From: a virus
DNA: 21,823 nt
Virus record (IMG/VR): IMGVR_UViG_3300042402_003305
Span: 1 to 21,823 of that record
Reading direction: 5' to 3' (one strand)
Of the stretch, positions 13,737 through 19,996 are shown one piece after another. Within the stretch, counting starts at the first letter, position 1, and each line of letters starts with the position of its first letter. A program made the translations under genes and the position numbers. Below the pieces are notes generated by a model that was not told where the DNA came from, did no database searches, and saw only the letters and a list, made by a program, of their open reading frames with translations.

Positions 13737-14051
13737 TCAGTCTGGCCGTATCCGCCTGTAAGCATTGACCTTCTTGTTAGCCTCCCGAAGAAGGCCCTTC
13801 ACGGCGAGAATTGAGCCCCGCTCGTCCTTCTGCTGATAGGACAGAATCACCCGGCATCTGTCAATCGCGGCGGCCAGCACCTCTAGGTGCTTGGACATCA
13901 TTCGGGTGTCACGCAGGGGCAGATCAATCCGCACCTTGCTGTATCCGATCAGATCCTTGTCGAAATTGGACAGCACGCCATCCTTGTCGCCGCTCTCGCG
14001 CGCCATCTTGCGGATCGCCTCAAGCTGGCCTTCGGTCAATGCGTTGTTCAT
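13737..14051 (-). CDS. Unnamed helical early protein
   Basis: The ATG at 14051 was chosen because AAGGAA lies about six bases upstream; in-frame starts further up lack this. The product has 104 residues. It is mostly helical (LTEGQLEAIRKMARESGD, MMSKHLEVLAAAIDRCRVIL) with a short strand (KVRIDLPLRDTR) and a basic C-terminus. There is no cysteine pair or membrane segment. It is the last gene of the long leftward block, separated by 84 bases from the previous one. No family is recognised. Confidence 0.55.
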   Translation of the reverse strand: MNNALTEGQLEAIRKMARESGDKDGVLSNFDKDLIGYSKVRIDLPLRDTRMMSKHLEVLAAAIDRCRVILSYQQKDERGSILAVKGLLREANKKVNAYRRIRPD

Positions 14052-14135
14052 CTTTTTCCTTGTCATCGGGCGTGCAAATTCAGCCACCGCGCCACATCCA
14101 CAGGCCGCAGCGCGCGGGGCCAGGCGGGCGGGGGG

Positions 14136-14366
14136 TTAGGCATTGTTCACCTTCTGCGCTAGGTCATCGCAGAACGCCTGCGCTTCATCCGCGCCGGGGA
14201 AGCTGTGTTCGAACACGGTGCCCCGGCTGGTGATGACGACCACGTTGGGCAAGATGCGACGCCCTGCGACGACCGATGGCGGGAAGTGCTTGATGCCCAC
14301 GATGATGGTCGGGTCGATCCAGTCGCCCGACGGAAGGCGAACAAGTCGGGGGGTGCGCTCAGCCAT
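14136..14366 (-). CDS. Small beta-rich early protein
   Basis: The ATG at 14366 has AGGAAGG upstream and overlaps the previous stop. The product has 75-76 residues. The order is VRLPSGDWIDPTIIVGIKHF, two strands (NVVVITSRGTVFEHSF) and a C-terminal helix (ADEAQAFCDDLAQKV). A related pattern, with L-x-D/G-x-W-I-D-P and a strand-strand-helix end, is found in unnamed phage proteins. Role unknown. Confidence 0.55.
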   Translation of the reverse strand: MAERTPRLVRLPSGDWIDPTIIVGIKHFPPSVVAGRRILPNVVVITSRGTVFEHSFPGADEAQAFCDDLAQKVNNA

Positions 14367-14568
14367 CGGCGGCCTTCCTCGGCTTCCTCGGCCTGGGCAC
14401 GACAAACACCGTGTCGAGTTGAGTTTGCTGCAGCCGCGCGTGCGAAAGGCCCTGAATGCGGACTGTTTCCAGTTCGTTCAGACGGTGGACGAACACGCAG
14501 ATCGCCACGCGGGTTTCGCCGGCTGGCACGTACACGTCGATCTGGTGTTCGGGTTTGCGTTTAGCCAT
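14359..14568 (-). CDS. Small basic early protein
   Basis: This 69-residue protein overlaps the genes on both sides. It starts MAKRKPEHQIDVYVPAGETR, with strands in the first half, a helix (LSHARLQQTQLD) and a very basic tail (PRPRKPRKAADG). Basic ends suggest nucleic acid contact, but there is no known motif. The ribosome site is weak, so translation probably depends on the upstream gene. Confidence 0.5.
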   Translation of the reverse strand: MAKRKPEHQIDVYVPAGETRVAICVFVHRLNELETVRIQGLSHARLQQTQLDTVFVVPRPRKPRKAADG

Positions 14569-14773
14569 CGGTGGGCGACTCCGCGATGGTCCAGCCGTTA
14601 CGCGTCATAAAGTGCGGCGGATGGCTGATCCCCGTTTGCACCGAAGTCCAGCGATCCGGCCAGCGCCCCAATTTGTTGCGCCACTTCCATTTGGCGCGCT
14701 TGCCTGATGGCTGCGCCAACGTGAACACAGTCCCATCCGCCGTGTTCGCAGGCGGGCGGCATTTAGCGGTCAT
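14561..14773 (-). CDS. Small Trp- and Lys-rich early protein
   Basis: The ATG at 14773 has GAGGAG upstream, inside the end of the preceding gene. The product has 70 residues. The pattern DGTVFTLAQPSGKRAKWKWR, then LGRWPDRWTSVQTGISHPP, looks like a single compact beta-rich domain with many Trp and Lys residues. No family is recognised. Binding of nucleic acid or protein is possible from composition only. Confidence 0.5.
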   Translation of the reverse strand: MTAKCRPPANTADGTVFTLAQPSGKRAKWKWRNKLGRWPDRWTSVQTGISHPPHFMTRNGWTIAESPTDG

Positions 14774-14996
14774 GGGGCGGCTCCTCGGCGGGATCAGCGG
14801 CAAGGTCGGCGATGGCCCGGCACCCGATGGCAATGCCTTGCATTTTCCCGACCGCGCGCCAGCCGGCTGGAGACAGGCCGCGGTTATTCCCATTTTCGTA
14901 TTTTGCTCCGTCGATAACATCCTGCGCGCAGTCATCCAGCGCTTTTGCAAGCGCCAGCATCATCGCTTGTTGCGGAGCCAATTTGGCATCGCTCAC
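14763..14996 (-). CDS. Small helical early protein
   Basis: The start is a GTG at 14996 that overlaps the previous stop (GTGA), with GGAGGG seven bases upstream. The product has 77 residues, mainly helical (PQQAMMLALAKALDDCAQDV and AVGKMQGIAIGCRAIADLA), with the loop YENGNNRGLSPAGWR between. It ends in an acidic, Pro-rich tail. No family is recognised. Confidence 0.55.
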   Translation of the reverse strand: MSDAKLAPQQAMMLALAKALDDCAQDVIDGAKYENGNNRGLSPAGWRAVGKMQGIAIGCRAIADLAADPAEEPPHDR

Positions 14997-15232
14997 AGCG
15001 TCACCCTCCCCGCGAGCGTGGCAATGGCTGTATTCCACCCCTCGGCCCATATCTCGCGCTCACGCCACACGTAGTTGTCTGGCGCGGCGCTTTGGTCCGC
15101 TTCCTCCGCCACCGCGAGGGCGCGACGGATCACCGCCGCTGCAATTTGCTCATCGGTGGCGCTGTTCAGGCTATCCACGGCCTCGCGATACGCCCGCGCC
15201 GCCGCCTCCACCATGCGTTCACTGAGGGTCAT
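14993..15232 (-). CDS. Small helical early protein
   Basis: This 79-residue protein overlaps both neighbours by four bases. It reads SERMVEAAARAYREAVDSLN, then DEQIAAAVIRRALAVAEEAD and a Trp-rich segment (YVWREREIWAEGWNTAIATL). Short proteins starting with M-V-E-A-A-A-x-A and ending near W-x-x-A-I are frequent in phage early blocks, and are unnamed. No motif indicates a function. Confidence 0.6.
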   Translation of the reverse strand: MTLSERMVEAAARAYREAVDSLNSATDEQIAAAVIRRALAVAEEADQSAAPDNYVWREREIWAEGWNTAIATLAGRVTL

Positions 15233-15498
15233 GGGGTGGGGCTCCGAAGAAGTGCGCGGCCAGCCGGCGTAATCTGATAGACCCGCCGGTAGCCGTTGCG
15301 AGCGCCATTGGGTGTGGCAAATCCGCCTCTGATCAAAGGCGCCAGAACGCCACCGCCAAACCGCGTCGCGCTGGCAGGGTGCCGGAACCCCTTGGACGTG
15401 CTCCCGTCCACCAGAAGATAGGCAATTTCCTGCATGTCGAGCGCGCCTCGCTGTTCGAGTAGCGACAACGCTCGCCGCCTGAATGGGGTCAAGGTCAT
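15229..15498 (-). CDS. Winged-helix DNA-binding-like protein
   Basis: This 89-residue protein begins LTPFRRRALSLLEQRGALDM, then QEIAYLL, a loop, GGGVLAPLIRGGFA and RVYQITPAGRALLRS. Helix, helix, recognition-like helix and a Y-x-I-T-x-x-G-R-x-L wing is the order found in MarR- or PadR-like winged helices. It is therefore probably a transcription regulator inside the early operon. It has ATGA overlaps on both sides. Its target is unknown. Confidence 0.6.
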   Translation of the reverse strand: MTLTPFRRRALSLLEQRGALDMQEIAYLLVDGSTSKGFRHPASATRFGGGVLAPLIRGGFATPNGARNGYRRVYQITPAGRALLRSPTP

Positions 15499-15791
15499 GT
15501 CCCCTCCTTCAGCGCGCGGATCGCGGCGGCGGAATTGCGGTGTTCGCGGCTTAACTGGCGGTGGTGACGGTAATCCGCGTCGTCAATGCCAAGAGAAGCC
15601 TTTGCAAGCGCGTCCTCGCCATCGGCCTGTTCGTCATGCCACACCGCCGCCCGCTCCAACGCCTCGGCCTGGATCGCGGGGATGACGGCGGCGAGGGATT
15701 GAGACACGGTGTCAATCATGCCGGGCCCGGACCGATAGAAAGCGTGCATGAATGCGTCTATCCATTCGGATTTCACATCCTCAACCTTCAT
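15495..15791 (-). CDS. Unnamed early protein
   Basis: The ATG at 15791 has AAGGAG eight bases upstream. The product has 98 residues: KSEWIDAFMHAFYRSGPGMI, then LAAVIPAIQAEALERAAVWH and a His/Arg-rich C-terminal helix (YRHHRQLSREHRNSAAAIRAL). The pattern E-A-L-E-R-A-A ... A-I-R-A-L at the end is typical of small phage early proteins without known function. It overlaps both neighbours. Confidence 0.55.
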   Translation of the reverse strand: MKVEDVKSEWIDAFMHAFYRSGPGMIDTVSQSLAAVIPAIQAEALERAAVWHDEQADGEDALAKASLGIDDADYRHHRQLSREHRNSAAAIRALKEGT

Positions 15792-16161
15792 CGCCCGGCT
15801 CCTTGTGTGCGAGGGCTGCGCAAATCGCGCGGCTCTGTTCCTTGTGTTGCAGGCGGCGCCAATCCCGATCAGCGTTGGGTGGCTGTTTGGACAGCGCCTT
15901 TTCTTCCGCGTCGTGCCACCACTGCTGGGCCAATAATTGTTCCCGCAACCGCTCCACCTCACGCTTCAGCGCGGCGACCTCGGCGGGGGTGGTGCGCTGG
16001 TTCCAGGCGGCGATGGCGGCGGTTTCCGTTTCGACTTCTGCAAGCTGAAAGCCGCAACGCTCGCATTCGACAAAGTGACCAATCGCGCAGCCATCACCAT
16101 CCGTCACAAGCATCATTTCCCCTGTTCGCGCACAAAACGGGCACGGCAACAGCGCGCTCAT
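15781..16161 (-). CDS. Lar-like zinc-finger protein with coiled coil
   Basis: The start at 16161 overlaps the previous stop by four bases. The product has 126 residues. Residues 6-55 carry CPFC (Cys7, Cys10), a strand pair and CERC (Cys33, Cys36), followed by AAIAAWNQR, the signature of the Lar restriction-alleviation family. Residues 58-80 form a coiled coil (PAEVAALKREVERLREQLLA). The C-terminus is charged. It is the second Lar-like protein in this window; unlike the other it has no DUF551 part. Anti-restriction activity is a possibility from the family, not a demonstrated role. Confidence 0.65.
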   Translation of the reverse strand: MSALLPCPFCARTGEMMLVTDGDGCAIGHFVECERCGFQLAEVETETAAIAAWNQRTTPAEVAALKREVERLREQLLAQQWWHDAEEKALSKQPPNADRDWRRLQHKEQSRAICAALAHKEPGDEG

Positions 16162-16442
16162 TCCTTCGTCTCCCCGGCTGCTGCGAGCATGGCGGCGCGC
16201 ATTCCAGCCGTAAAACCCGCCTGCCACGTGTATTCGGCAAAAGTCGGGATACCGTGGGCCCGCCCCCATTCTTTCAAATCTTCAGGGCATTCTCTGGCAG
16301 CCAACAGCCGCGCAGCTAATGCATCTGCCTGCCTCTGCGCTTTCTTGAGTGCAATTTCTGCTTCGACTTCTCCTCGTTCCTTAGCCCCCAGCAAAGACCA
16401 TGCGCGGGAATGGTCCAGTGACTTCTTGTCGGCCGCGCTCAT
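16158..16442 (-). CDS. Unnamed helical early protein
   Basis: The ATG at 16442 overlaps the stop of the preceding gene. The product has 94 residues. It is almost all helix, with many Ala, Glu and Lys (GEVEAEIALKKAQRQADALA), then ECPEDLKEWGRAHGIPTFAE and a last helix. There is no membrane segment. It follows the exonuclease module directly, so a link with recombination is possible but unsupported. No family is recognised. Confidence 0.55.
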   Translation of the reverse strand: MSAADKKSLDHSRAWSLLGAKERGEVEAEIALKKAQRQADALAARLLAARECPEDLKEWGRAHGIPTFAEYTWQAGFTAGMRAAMLAAAGETKE

Positions 16443-17041
16443 GCCGGCACCCCCACCCGCTTCTCCGCCGCCATAACCGCCGCCTCGACATCCAGCGACA
16501 GCTCGGGCCGTTTCTCCCTCAGCCAGTCGCGCTGCTTCGTTGCCGTCTCGTTGGCCAGCAGCGCGGCCAGGGTGGTGGCGTCTTCGATCGCGTCGGCCTG
16601 GGCGCGGAGATCGTTGGCGATGGTGGTGGCGCGATCGGGGGTCGCCGCAGCAACCAGCGGCAACACGCGGTAGGGCTTGCGGGCCTTCTTCGTCGCGGTC
16701 AGGGCCAGCACGACCGGCGCATCCATGTCGCTCATGTTTGAGATGCGGATGCCGCCCACCTCCATGCCGCCCCAGGTAACGGCAGGATCGCGATACAACG
16801 TCATGCCGCGGCCGATGTATTGGCTTGCGTCCGGGCCCCACACTGCCACCATGACGCGGCGCATGCTCTTGCACGGTTTGTAGGGCTTCCCTGCGTCGCC
16901 CTCGAACGCAACCGCGATGGGCTGCTCACCCTCGCCAGTCGCGCGCACGCCGGTGATAGTGATCGTGCGCGGGCCGCTGAGCAGGTCGTCGCTGTTCAAC
17001 TGGTCCGACTTCGGCACGATGGTCGTGGTCATGTCGATCAA
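16439..17041 (-). CDS. Conserved partner of the YqaJ-type exonuclease
   Basis: This 200-residue protein is very like a family I know to lie next to YqaJ exonucleases in alphaproteobacterial phages: TTTIVPKSDQLNSDDLLSGP, P-I-A-V-A-F-E-G-D, KPYKPCKSMRRVMVAVWGPD, LYRDPAVTWGGMEVGGIRIS and an Ala-rich helical tail. Strand content in residues 25-125 suggests an OB-like or beta-barrel fold. A role as single-strand binding or annealing partner is inferred from the pairing. The start is probably TTG at 17041, since AGGAG lies eight bases upstream and TTGA overlaps the exonuclease stop; an ATG at 17032 would be 17 bases from that site. Confidence 0.7.
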   Translation of the reverse strand: MIDMTTTIVPKSDQLNSDDLLSGPRTITITGVRATGEGEQPIAVAFEGDAGKPYKPCKSMRRVMVAVWGPDASQYIGRGMTLYRDPAVTWGGMEVGGIRISNMSDMDAPVVLALTATKKARKPYRVLPLVAAATPDRATTIANDLRAQADAIEDATTLAALLANETATKQRDWLREKRPELSLDVEAAVMAAEKRVGVPA

Positions 17042-17730
17042 AGGTGCATCTCCTGTTCGATGCGGCGTTTTGTAGGGATGAGGCGCGGCACAAAGCCCCC
17101 GCCATCAACCATGGCGGCGTATTCCGCCATTTGGCTGGCCATAGCTTCGCAAAACACAGTGGCGGCATTCACGATGGCGGCTTGCACATCGGTATCTGCA
17201 TGCATGCGGATCGTAACCATTGGCATACCGCCGCAGTAGCTAATGAAGTCGCACCATCTGCGGCCCGTCACCAGCAATCCAGTTTGGATCTGAATCCGGT
17301 ATTCATCCGGCACGCAACCGCTGATGATTGTCTCGGCCTGAAACTTCTGCCTCCGGCTCTTTACCTCAATCAGCCCGTCATCGCCCACCAGCCCATCCGG
17401 CGAGTAGCCGAGCGTGAAGCCCCAATCGTCGCGCGTGATGAACCCGACTTCCTCAACCGGCGCGTAGTGCTTGGCGTAGAGCAGCCGCGCCTCAACCTCG
17501 TCTTCTCGGCCGCGCAACATGTCGTCGCTGATGTAGCGGGGCTCAACGTGGCCGGTGATGCGTTGGGCAAGCAGCTCGTAAAGGTGCGCGCTGGCCTTGT
17601 CGTTCTTGGCCGGCTTGAGGGTTTTGGGGCTCAGGATCAGGGACATTTCCGAGGCGGTCAGCAGGCCGCAGCGGGCTTGGAGCCAGGCGTCGCTGCCTTG
17701 GAGGAGATCGCGGTGGATCGTGGTGGTCAT
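17038..17730 (-). CDS. YqaJ-type viral exonuclease
   Basis: This 230-residue protein has the full YqaJ signature: GSDAWLQARCGLLTAS (12-27), GREDEVEARLLYA (74-86), LGYSPDGLVGDDGLIEVKS (107-125) and PDEYRIQIQTGLLVTGRRW (141-159). Catalytic residues are probably Glu80 in the helix, Asp112, Glu122 and Lys124, with Gln147 or Gln149 in the last motif. The family degrades duplex DNA ends as lambda Exo does and acts with an annealing protein. Length is normal. The ATG overlaps the stop of a 32-residue frame as ATGA, and the downstream partner starts inside its stop. Confidence 0.85.
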   Translation of the reverse strand: MTTTIHRDLLQGSDAWLQARCGLLTASEMSLILSPKTLKPAKNDKASAHLYELLAQRITGHVEPRYISDDMLRGREDEVEARLLYAKHYAPVEEVGFITRDDWGFTLGYSPDGLVGDDGLIEVKSRRQKFQAETIISGCVPDEYRIQIQTGLLVTGRRWCDFISYCGGMPMVTIRMHADTDVQAAIVNAATVFCEAMASQMAEYAAMVDGGGFVPRLIPTKRRIEQEMHL

Positions 17731-17825
17731 CGGTTAAACGCCCACAACAAAGCCACGACCAAAATTCCGGTTTCCCAATCGCGCAGCAATTGGATGACTT
17801 CATGCATCGGTGGAATTGCCGTCAT
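17727..17825 (-). CDS. Candidate 32-residue membrane peptide before the exonuclease
   Basis: The frame runs from ATG at 17825 to a stop that overlaps the exonuclease ATG (ATGA). It encodes a charged first half (PPMHEVIQLLRDWE) and a hydrophobic helix (TGILVVALLWAF) ending in Asn-Arg. Overlap of this type is the rule in this operon, and the exonuclease has no ribosome site of its own, so it may need this frame for coupling. The ribosome site (GTGAAG) is weak. It may be a real small protein or only a coupling leader. Confidence 0.45.
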   Translation of the reverse strand: MTAIPPMHEVIQLLRDWETGILVVALLWAFNR

Positions 17826-17839
17826 AACTTCACCAACGA

Positions 17840-18055
17840 TCACTGCCGCATCCCCCGCGCCACCCGCACCAACGCCGCCGCCACAGCCGCGACATGCTCC
17901 AGCGGAATCTCCACCTGACGCAGCCGCGTCCGGTCAGCCTCGTCGCACTGGTCGTAGATCACCACGCTGCCGCCCGCGTCGCTGGGTTCGATTTCCAGGG
18001 TGTGGAGGAAGTCGGTGGGCTCGTCGTATTCGATGATGATGGGGCTGGGGGTCAT
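17840..18055 (-). CDS. Small acidic early protein
   Basis: This 71-residue protein has GGGAG before its ATG and overlaps the previous stop. It begins with strands (PIIIEYDEPTDFLHTLEIEP, then GGSVVIYDQCDEADRTR) and ends with a helix (EHVAAVAAALVRVARGM). The order strand-strand-strand-helix gives a small alpha/beta fold. The combination V-x-I-x-x-D-Q-x-x and I-x-L in unnamed phage proteins is familiar. Function unknown. Confidence 0.55.
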   Translation of the reverse strand: MTPSPIIIEYDEPTDFLHTLEIEPSDAGGSVVIYDQCDEADRTRLRQVEIPLEHVAAVAAALVRVARGMRQ

Positions 18056-18252
18056 GTCGCTGACTCCCGCGTTTCATGCGCCGAGCACGACCACCATTTG
18101 AACACCGTAATATTGGCCAACAGCGGCTTACGCTTCCAGCTGGTACCGACTGGCCGGTAGCATTGACCCTTCTCAGTGGTGCTGAAGATCACGATGCCGT
18201 CCAACGCCCGCGCTTGGCCAAAATGCTTGCAAGATACGCAAGAGTTGCTCAC
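18052..18252 (-). CDS. Small Cys/His-rich zinc-ribbon-like protein
   Basis: The start is a GTG at 18252 overlapping the previous stop (GTGA), with GGGAGG upstream. The product has 66 residues. Potential zinc ligands are Cys5 and Cys8 (CVSCKHF), Cys31 (GQCYRP), Cys56 and His59 (WSCSAH). This C-x-x-C ... G-x-C ... W-x-C-x-x-H layout is widespread in small phage early proteins without a known role. Binding of zinc is a reasonable inference. Confidence 0.6.
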   Translation of the reverse strand: MSNSCVSCKHFGQARALDGIVIFSTTEKGQCYRPVGTSWKRKPLLANITVFKWWSCSAHETRESAT

Positions 18253-18560
18253 GCCACCTCCCTCCCCACCCGATGCCCCGCCAGCCGCCGCAACGCCGCG
18301 CTGGCCTGCCCCCTGGCCACCCGCAGCCGCACGATCGCCGCCCGCAGATACCCCCGCCGTTTCGCCCGCGCGTCGCCGTGGCTGTGCTGCCACTCCGCAA
18401 TGCAGTCCTCGACCTCGCCCTCCGCCGCGTCGCGCTGGCGGCCGGCGAGATGGAGATCCTGGCTCAGCATGTCGCGGTAGGTGCCGAGGCAGGCCATGTG
18501 GGGGAAGGCGATGGAGCGGATGGCGCCGGGTTCGGGGGGGGTGTGGTGGGTGGGGATCAT
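18249..18560 (-). CDS. Unnamed helical early protein
   Basis: This 103-residue protein overlaps both neighbours by four bases. It has a His/Pro-rich start (IPTHHTPPEPG), then long helices rich in Arg and Ala (YRDMLSQDLHLAGRQRDAAE and YLRAAIVRLRVARGQASAAL). The ribosome site is weak. The basic character fits nucleic acid contact, but no family is recognised. Confidence 0.5.
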   Translation of the reverse strand: MIPTHHTPPEPGAIRSIAFPHMACLGTYRDMLSQDLHLAGRQRDAAEGEVEDCIAEWQHSHGDARAKRRGYLRAAIVRLRVARGQASAALRRLAGHRVGREVA

Positions 18561-18895
18561 GGGGCGTCACCACGGATGCGGCGCGACAGTTCTTCCAGCC
18601 GGTCCCGCGTGGCATTCCACAACCGCGCGTAATCACTGTCGCTCATGTCGCCAGCAGAGGACGGATGCAGGGCATCCATGGCCGCTGCCGTCTGTTCCAA
18701 CGCCTCCGCCATTTCCGGGGCGTGCTGGATCAACAGGGCGTTGGCTTTGTGCCTGTAGTGGCCGGGCCCAGCAAACCGGACAATGCGCGCAATCGCGAAT
18801 TGAGGGGTGGATTGCTGTTCAATAAGCGCACGCTCGCTATCGTTGCTATTGTTTTGAATTACCCAAGGCCCCGGCGTCCAAGGTGTCGCGCTCAT
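18557..18895 (-). CDS. TPGPW-family phage early protein
   Basis: The ATG at 18895 overlaps the previous stop. The product has 112 residues. It begins with WTPGPWVIQNNSND and continues with FAIARIVRFAGPGHYRHKAN, then ALLIQHAPEMAEALEQTAAA. The order T-P-G-P-W ... I-A ... A-N-A-x-L-I-x-x-A-P-E-M-x-E-A-L is shared by a very common phage family of unknown function. The C-terminal helix (YARLWNATRDRLEELSRRI) is charged. The family call is good; its role is unknown. Confidence 0.7.
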   Translation of the reverse strand: MSATPWTPGPWVIQNNSNDSERALIEQQSTPQFAIARIVRFAGPGHYRHKANALLIQHAPEMAEALEQTAAAMDALHPSSAGDMSDSDYARLWNATRDRLEELSRRIRGDAP

Positions 18896-19116
18896 CGCCC
18901 CACCCTCGCCACCACCACCGCGCCAGCCTGCCGCTCGTGCAGCGTGGCCACGAACAACCCCAGCGCTGCCACAAACAACAGCATGCTCACGGGCAGCATC
19001 CAGCGTGCCGGCGGCTTGGGTGGCGCCGGAATGTCCAGCGGCGTCAGCTCGGCGTGGAACGACCGCGGCGGGGCGATGGTGCGGTGGACCACGGTGCGGG
19101 GATCGGGGGCGCGCAT
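18892..19116 (-). CDS. Small single-pass membrane protein
   Basis: This 74-residue protein starts at the ATG that shares its A with the previous stop (TGATG). A 40-residue hydrophilic part (RAPDPRTVVHRTIAPPRSF, then a Pro-rich LDIPAPPKPPAR) precedes one membrane helix (WMLPVSMLLFVAALGLFVATL) and a short basic tail. It may be N-in. Next to another membrane gene it could take part in superinfection exclusion or inhibition of host lysis, but nothing proves this. Confidence 0.6.
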   Translation of the reverse strand: MRAPDPRTVVHRTIAPPRSFHAELTPLDIPAPPKPPARWMLPVSMLLFVAALGLFVATLHERQAGAVVVARVGR

Positions 19117-19316
19117 CAGCCGATCCCCCCGAATGCCGCCGCGCCACTGATCGCAGCCCCGCCAACGCAGGCCAGGATAATGGCGTTGCCGATCGCCGCT
19201 TCCTTGTCCCGCACGTTGAGGCTGCCAGCCCTTATGTCGGCGAGCATGGCGATCGTGGTCAGGCCGGCGCCGACGAGGCACAGAGCGGCGGGAAAAAGGT
19301 TGAGGAAGGGGTGCAT
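19116..19316 (-). CDS. Small two-helix membrane protein
   Basis: The ATG at 19316 overlaps the previous stop as TGATG, and a GTG one codon earlier is also possible. The product has 66 residues with two hydrophobic helices: NLFPAALCLVGAGLTTIAML and AIGNAIILACVGGAAISGAA, joined by a charged loop (DIRAGSLNVRDKE). It looks like small holin-type or exclusion proteins, but its place in the early operon argues against a classical holin. Confidence 0.6.
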   Translation of the reverse strand: MHPFLNLFPAALCLVGAGLTTIAMLADIRAGSLNVRDKEAAIGNAIILACVGGAAISGAAAFGGIG

Positions 19317-19549
19317 CACTCGCCCCCCAAATCAGCCAAATCCGCTCGCGCCTGCTCGATCTGGTCAGTAAGCCGCCAGAACCGCAGCGCCTGGCCGTGG
19401 GTGCGCAGCGTGGCGTGACGCGGCAGGGCATCGCGGGCCATCTCCGCGCGGGCAATGTCGGCGCGATAGGCCGCAGCGAGGTGGTGGCGCACGGCCGCGG
19501 TCAGGGCCGGCGCGGGAGTGGCGGTGAAGCCGTGGAAGATGTCGGGCAC
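19316..19549 (-). CDS. Unnamed helical early protein
   Basis: The start is GTG at 19549, with GAGGAGG about seven bases upstream. The product has 77 residues and is nearly all helix: LTAAVRHHLAAAYRADIARA, then LRTHGQALRFWRLTDQIEQA and an acidic end. No motif is recognised. It begins after a strong hairpin that separates it from the first gene of the operon. Confidence 0.55.
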   Translation of the reverse strand: MPDIFHGFTATPAPALTAAVRHHLAAAYRADIARAEMARDALPRHATLRTHGQALRFWRLTDQIEQARADLADLGGE

Positions 19550-19572
19550 GGGTAGCCTCCTCGGTGTGGGAG

Positions 19573-19608
19573 GCGCCGCCGGGTGGCGTGGCCAGCCCCG
19601 GCGGTGCC
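19573..19608. terminator. Strong hairpin after the first early gene, possible attenuator
   Basis: GCGCCGCCGGG (about 19573-19583) pairs with CCCGGCGGTGC (19597-19607), giving an 11-12 bp GC stem with one weak pair and a 13-base loop. No T tract follows on either strand. It sits in the 66-base gap after the first leftward gene, where partial termination or RNA processing could set the ratio of that gene to the rest. Confidence 0.4.
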
Positions 19609-19615
19609 AGGGGTG

Positions 19616-19867
19616 TCAGGCGGTGGCGGGCTTGGCCTTGCGCGGGGCCTTGGGGGCGGGGATCAGCGCCTTGCTGGCAGCGGCCAGCGCCTGCTCGGCG
19701 GTGTGGTGGATGGTTGTGCTGCGACCGCTCTGGCCGACCTGGTCATCCCAAAGGCTGGTGCTGACGATATAGCCGTTCGAAACGCGGCGGATGCTCAGGT
19801 AGTCGGGGGGGGCAAGCGTGGGGGCGGGGGCCGGCGCGGGCGCCTCGGCCTTTTTCTTCGGGGGCAT
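19616..19867 (-). CDS. First leftward early gene; Lys/Pro/Ala-rich ends
   Basis: The ATG at 19867 was chosen because GGAG lies seven bases upstream; a longer frame would run into the promoter. The product has 83 residues. Both ends are basic and Ala/Pro-rich (PPKKKAEAPAPAPAP and PAPKAPRKAKPATA), similar to tails of nucleoid-associated proteins. The core is a small beta-rich domain (YLSIRRVSNGYIVSTSLWDD) followed by a helix (TAEQALAAASKAL). It is next to the operator-containing promoter, so it is expressed first after infection. Binding of DNA is inferred from composition only. Confidence 0.6.
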   Translation of the reverse strand: MPPKKKAEAPAPAPAPTLAPPDYLSIRRVSNGYIVSTSLWDDQVGQSGRSTTIHHTAEQALAAASKALIPAPKAPRKAKPATA

Positions 19868-19898
19868 GTTGTAGCTCCAGCGCGGGATGCGCTGGGCT

Positions 19899-19928
19899 AA
19901 GATTGTGCAAATTTGCAAATGCCGTCAA
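19899..19928 (-). promoter_or_regulatory. Leftward early promoter (PL-like)
   Basis: The - strand has TTGACG at 19928-19923 followed, after 17 or 18 bases, by CAATCT or AATCTT. The -35 is good and the -10 poor, so the exact -10 is uncertain. It lies between two TTTGC-type sites and about 30 bases before the start codon region of the first early gene. Confidence 0.5.
19904..19919 (-). promoter_or_regulatory. Operator site L1
   Basis: The - strand reads TTTGCAAATTTGCACA, which agrees at 13 of 16 positions with the site in the cro promoter. It also holds the perfect 12-bp palindrome TGCAAATTTGCA (19906-19917). It lies in the spacer of the leftward early promoter. Confidence 0.65.
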
Positions 19929-19943
19929 GCGCAAAAATGCAAA
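19928..19943 (-). promoter_or_regulatory. Operator-like site L2
   Basis: The - strand reads TTTGCATTTTTGCGCT, 11 of 16 identical with the cro site. It lies directly upstream of the leftward -35 and 24 bp from L1. It is the weakest of the three copies. Confidence 0.45.
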
Positions 19944-19996
19944 CGCGCCGGCTAAAAAAACAGCCGCCTCTCACGCACGCGCCATGCGGATTTCGT

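Noticed and set aside
17044-18036. A 330-residue open frame on the + strand
   Set aside because: Antisense to the YqaJ exonuclease, which has its full signature.
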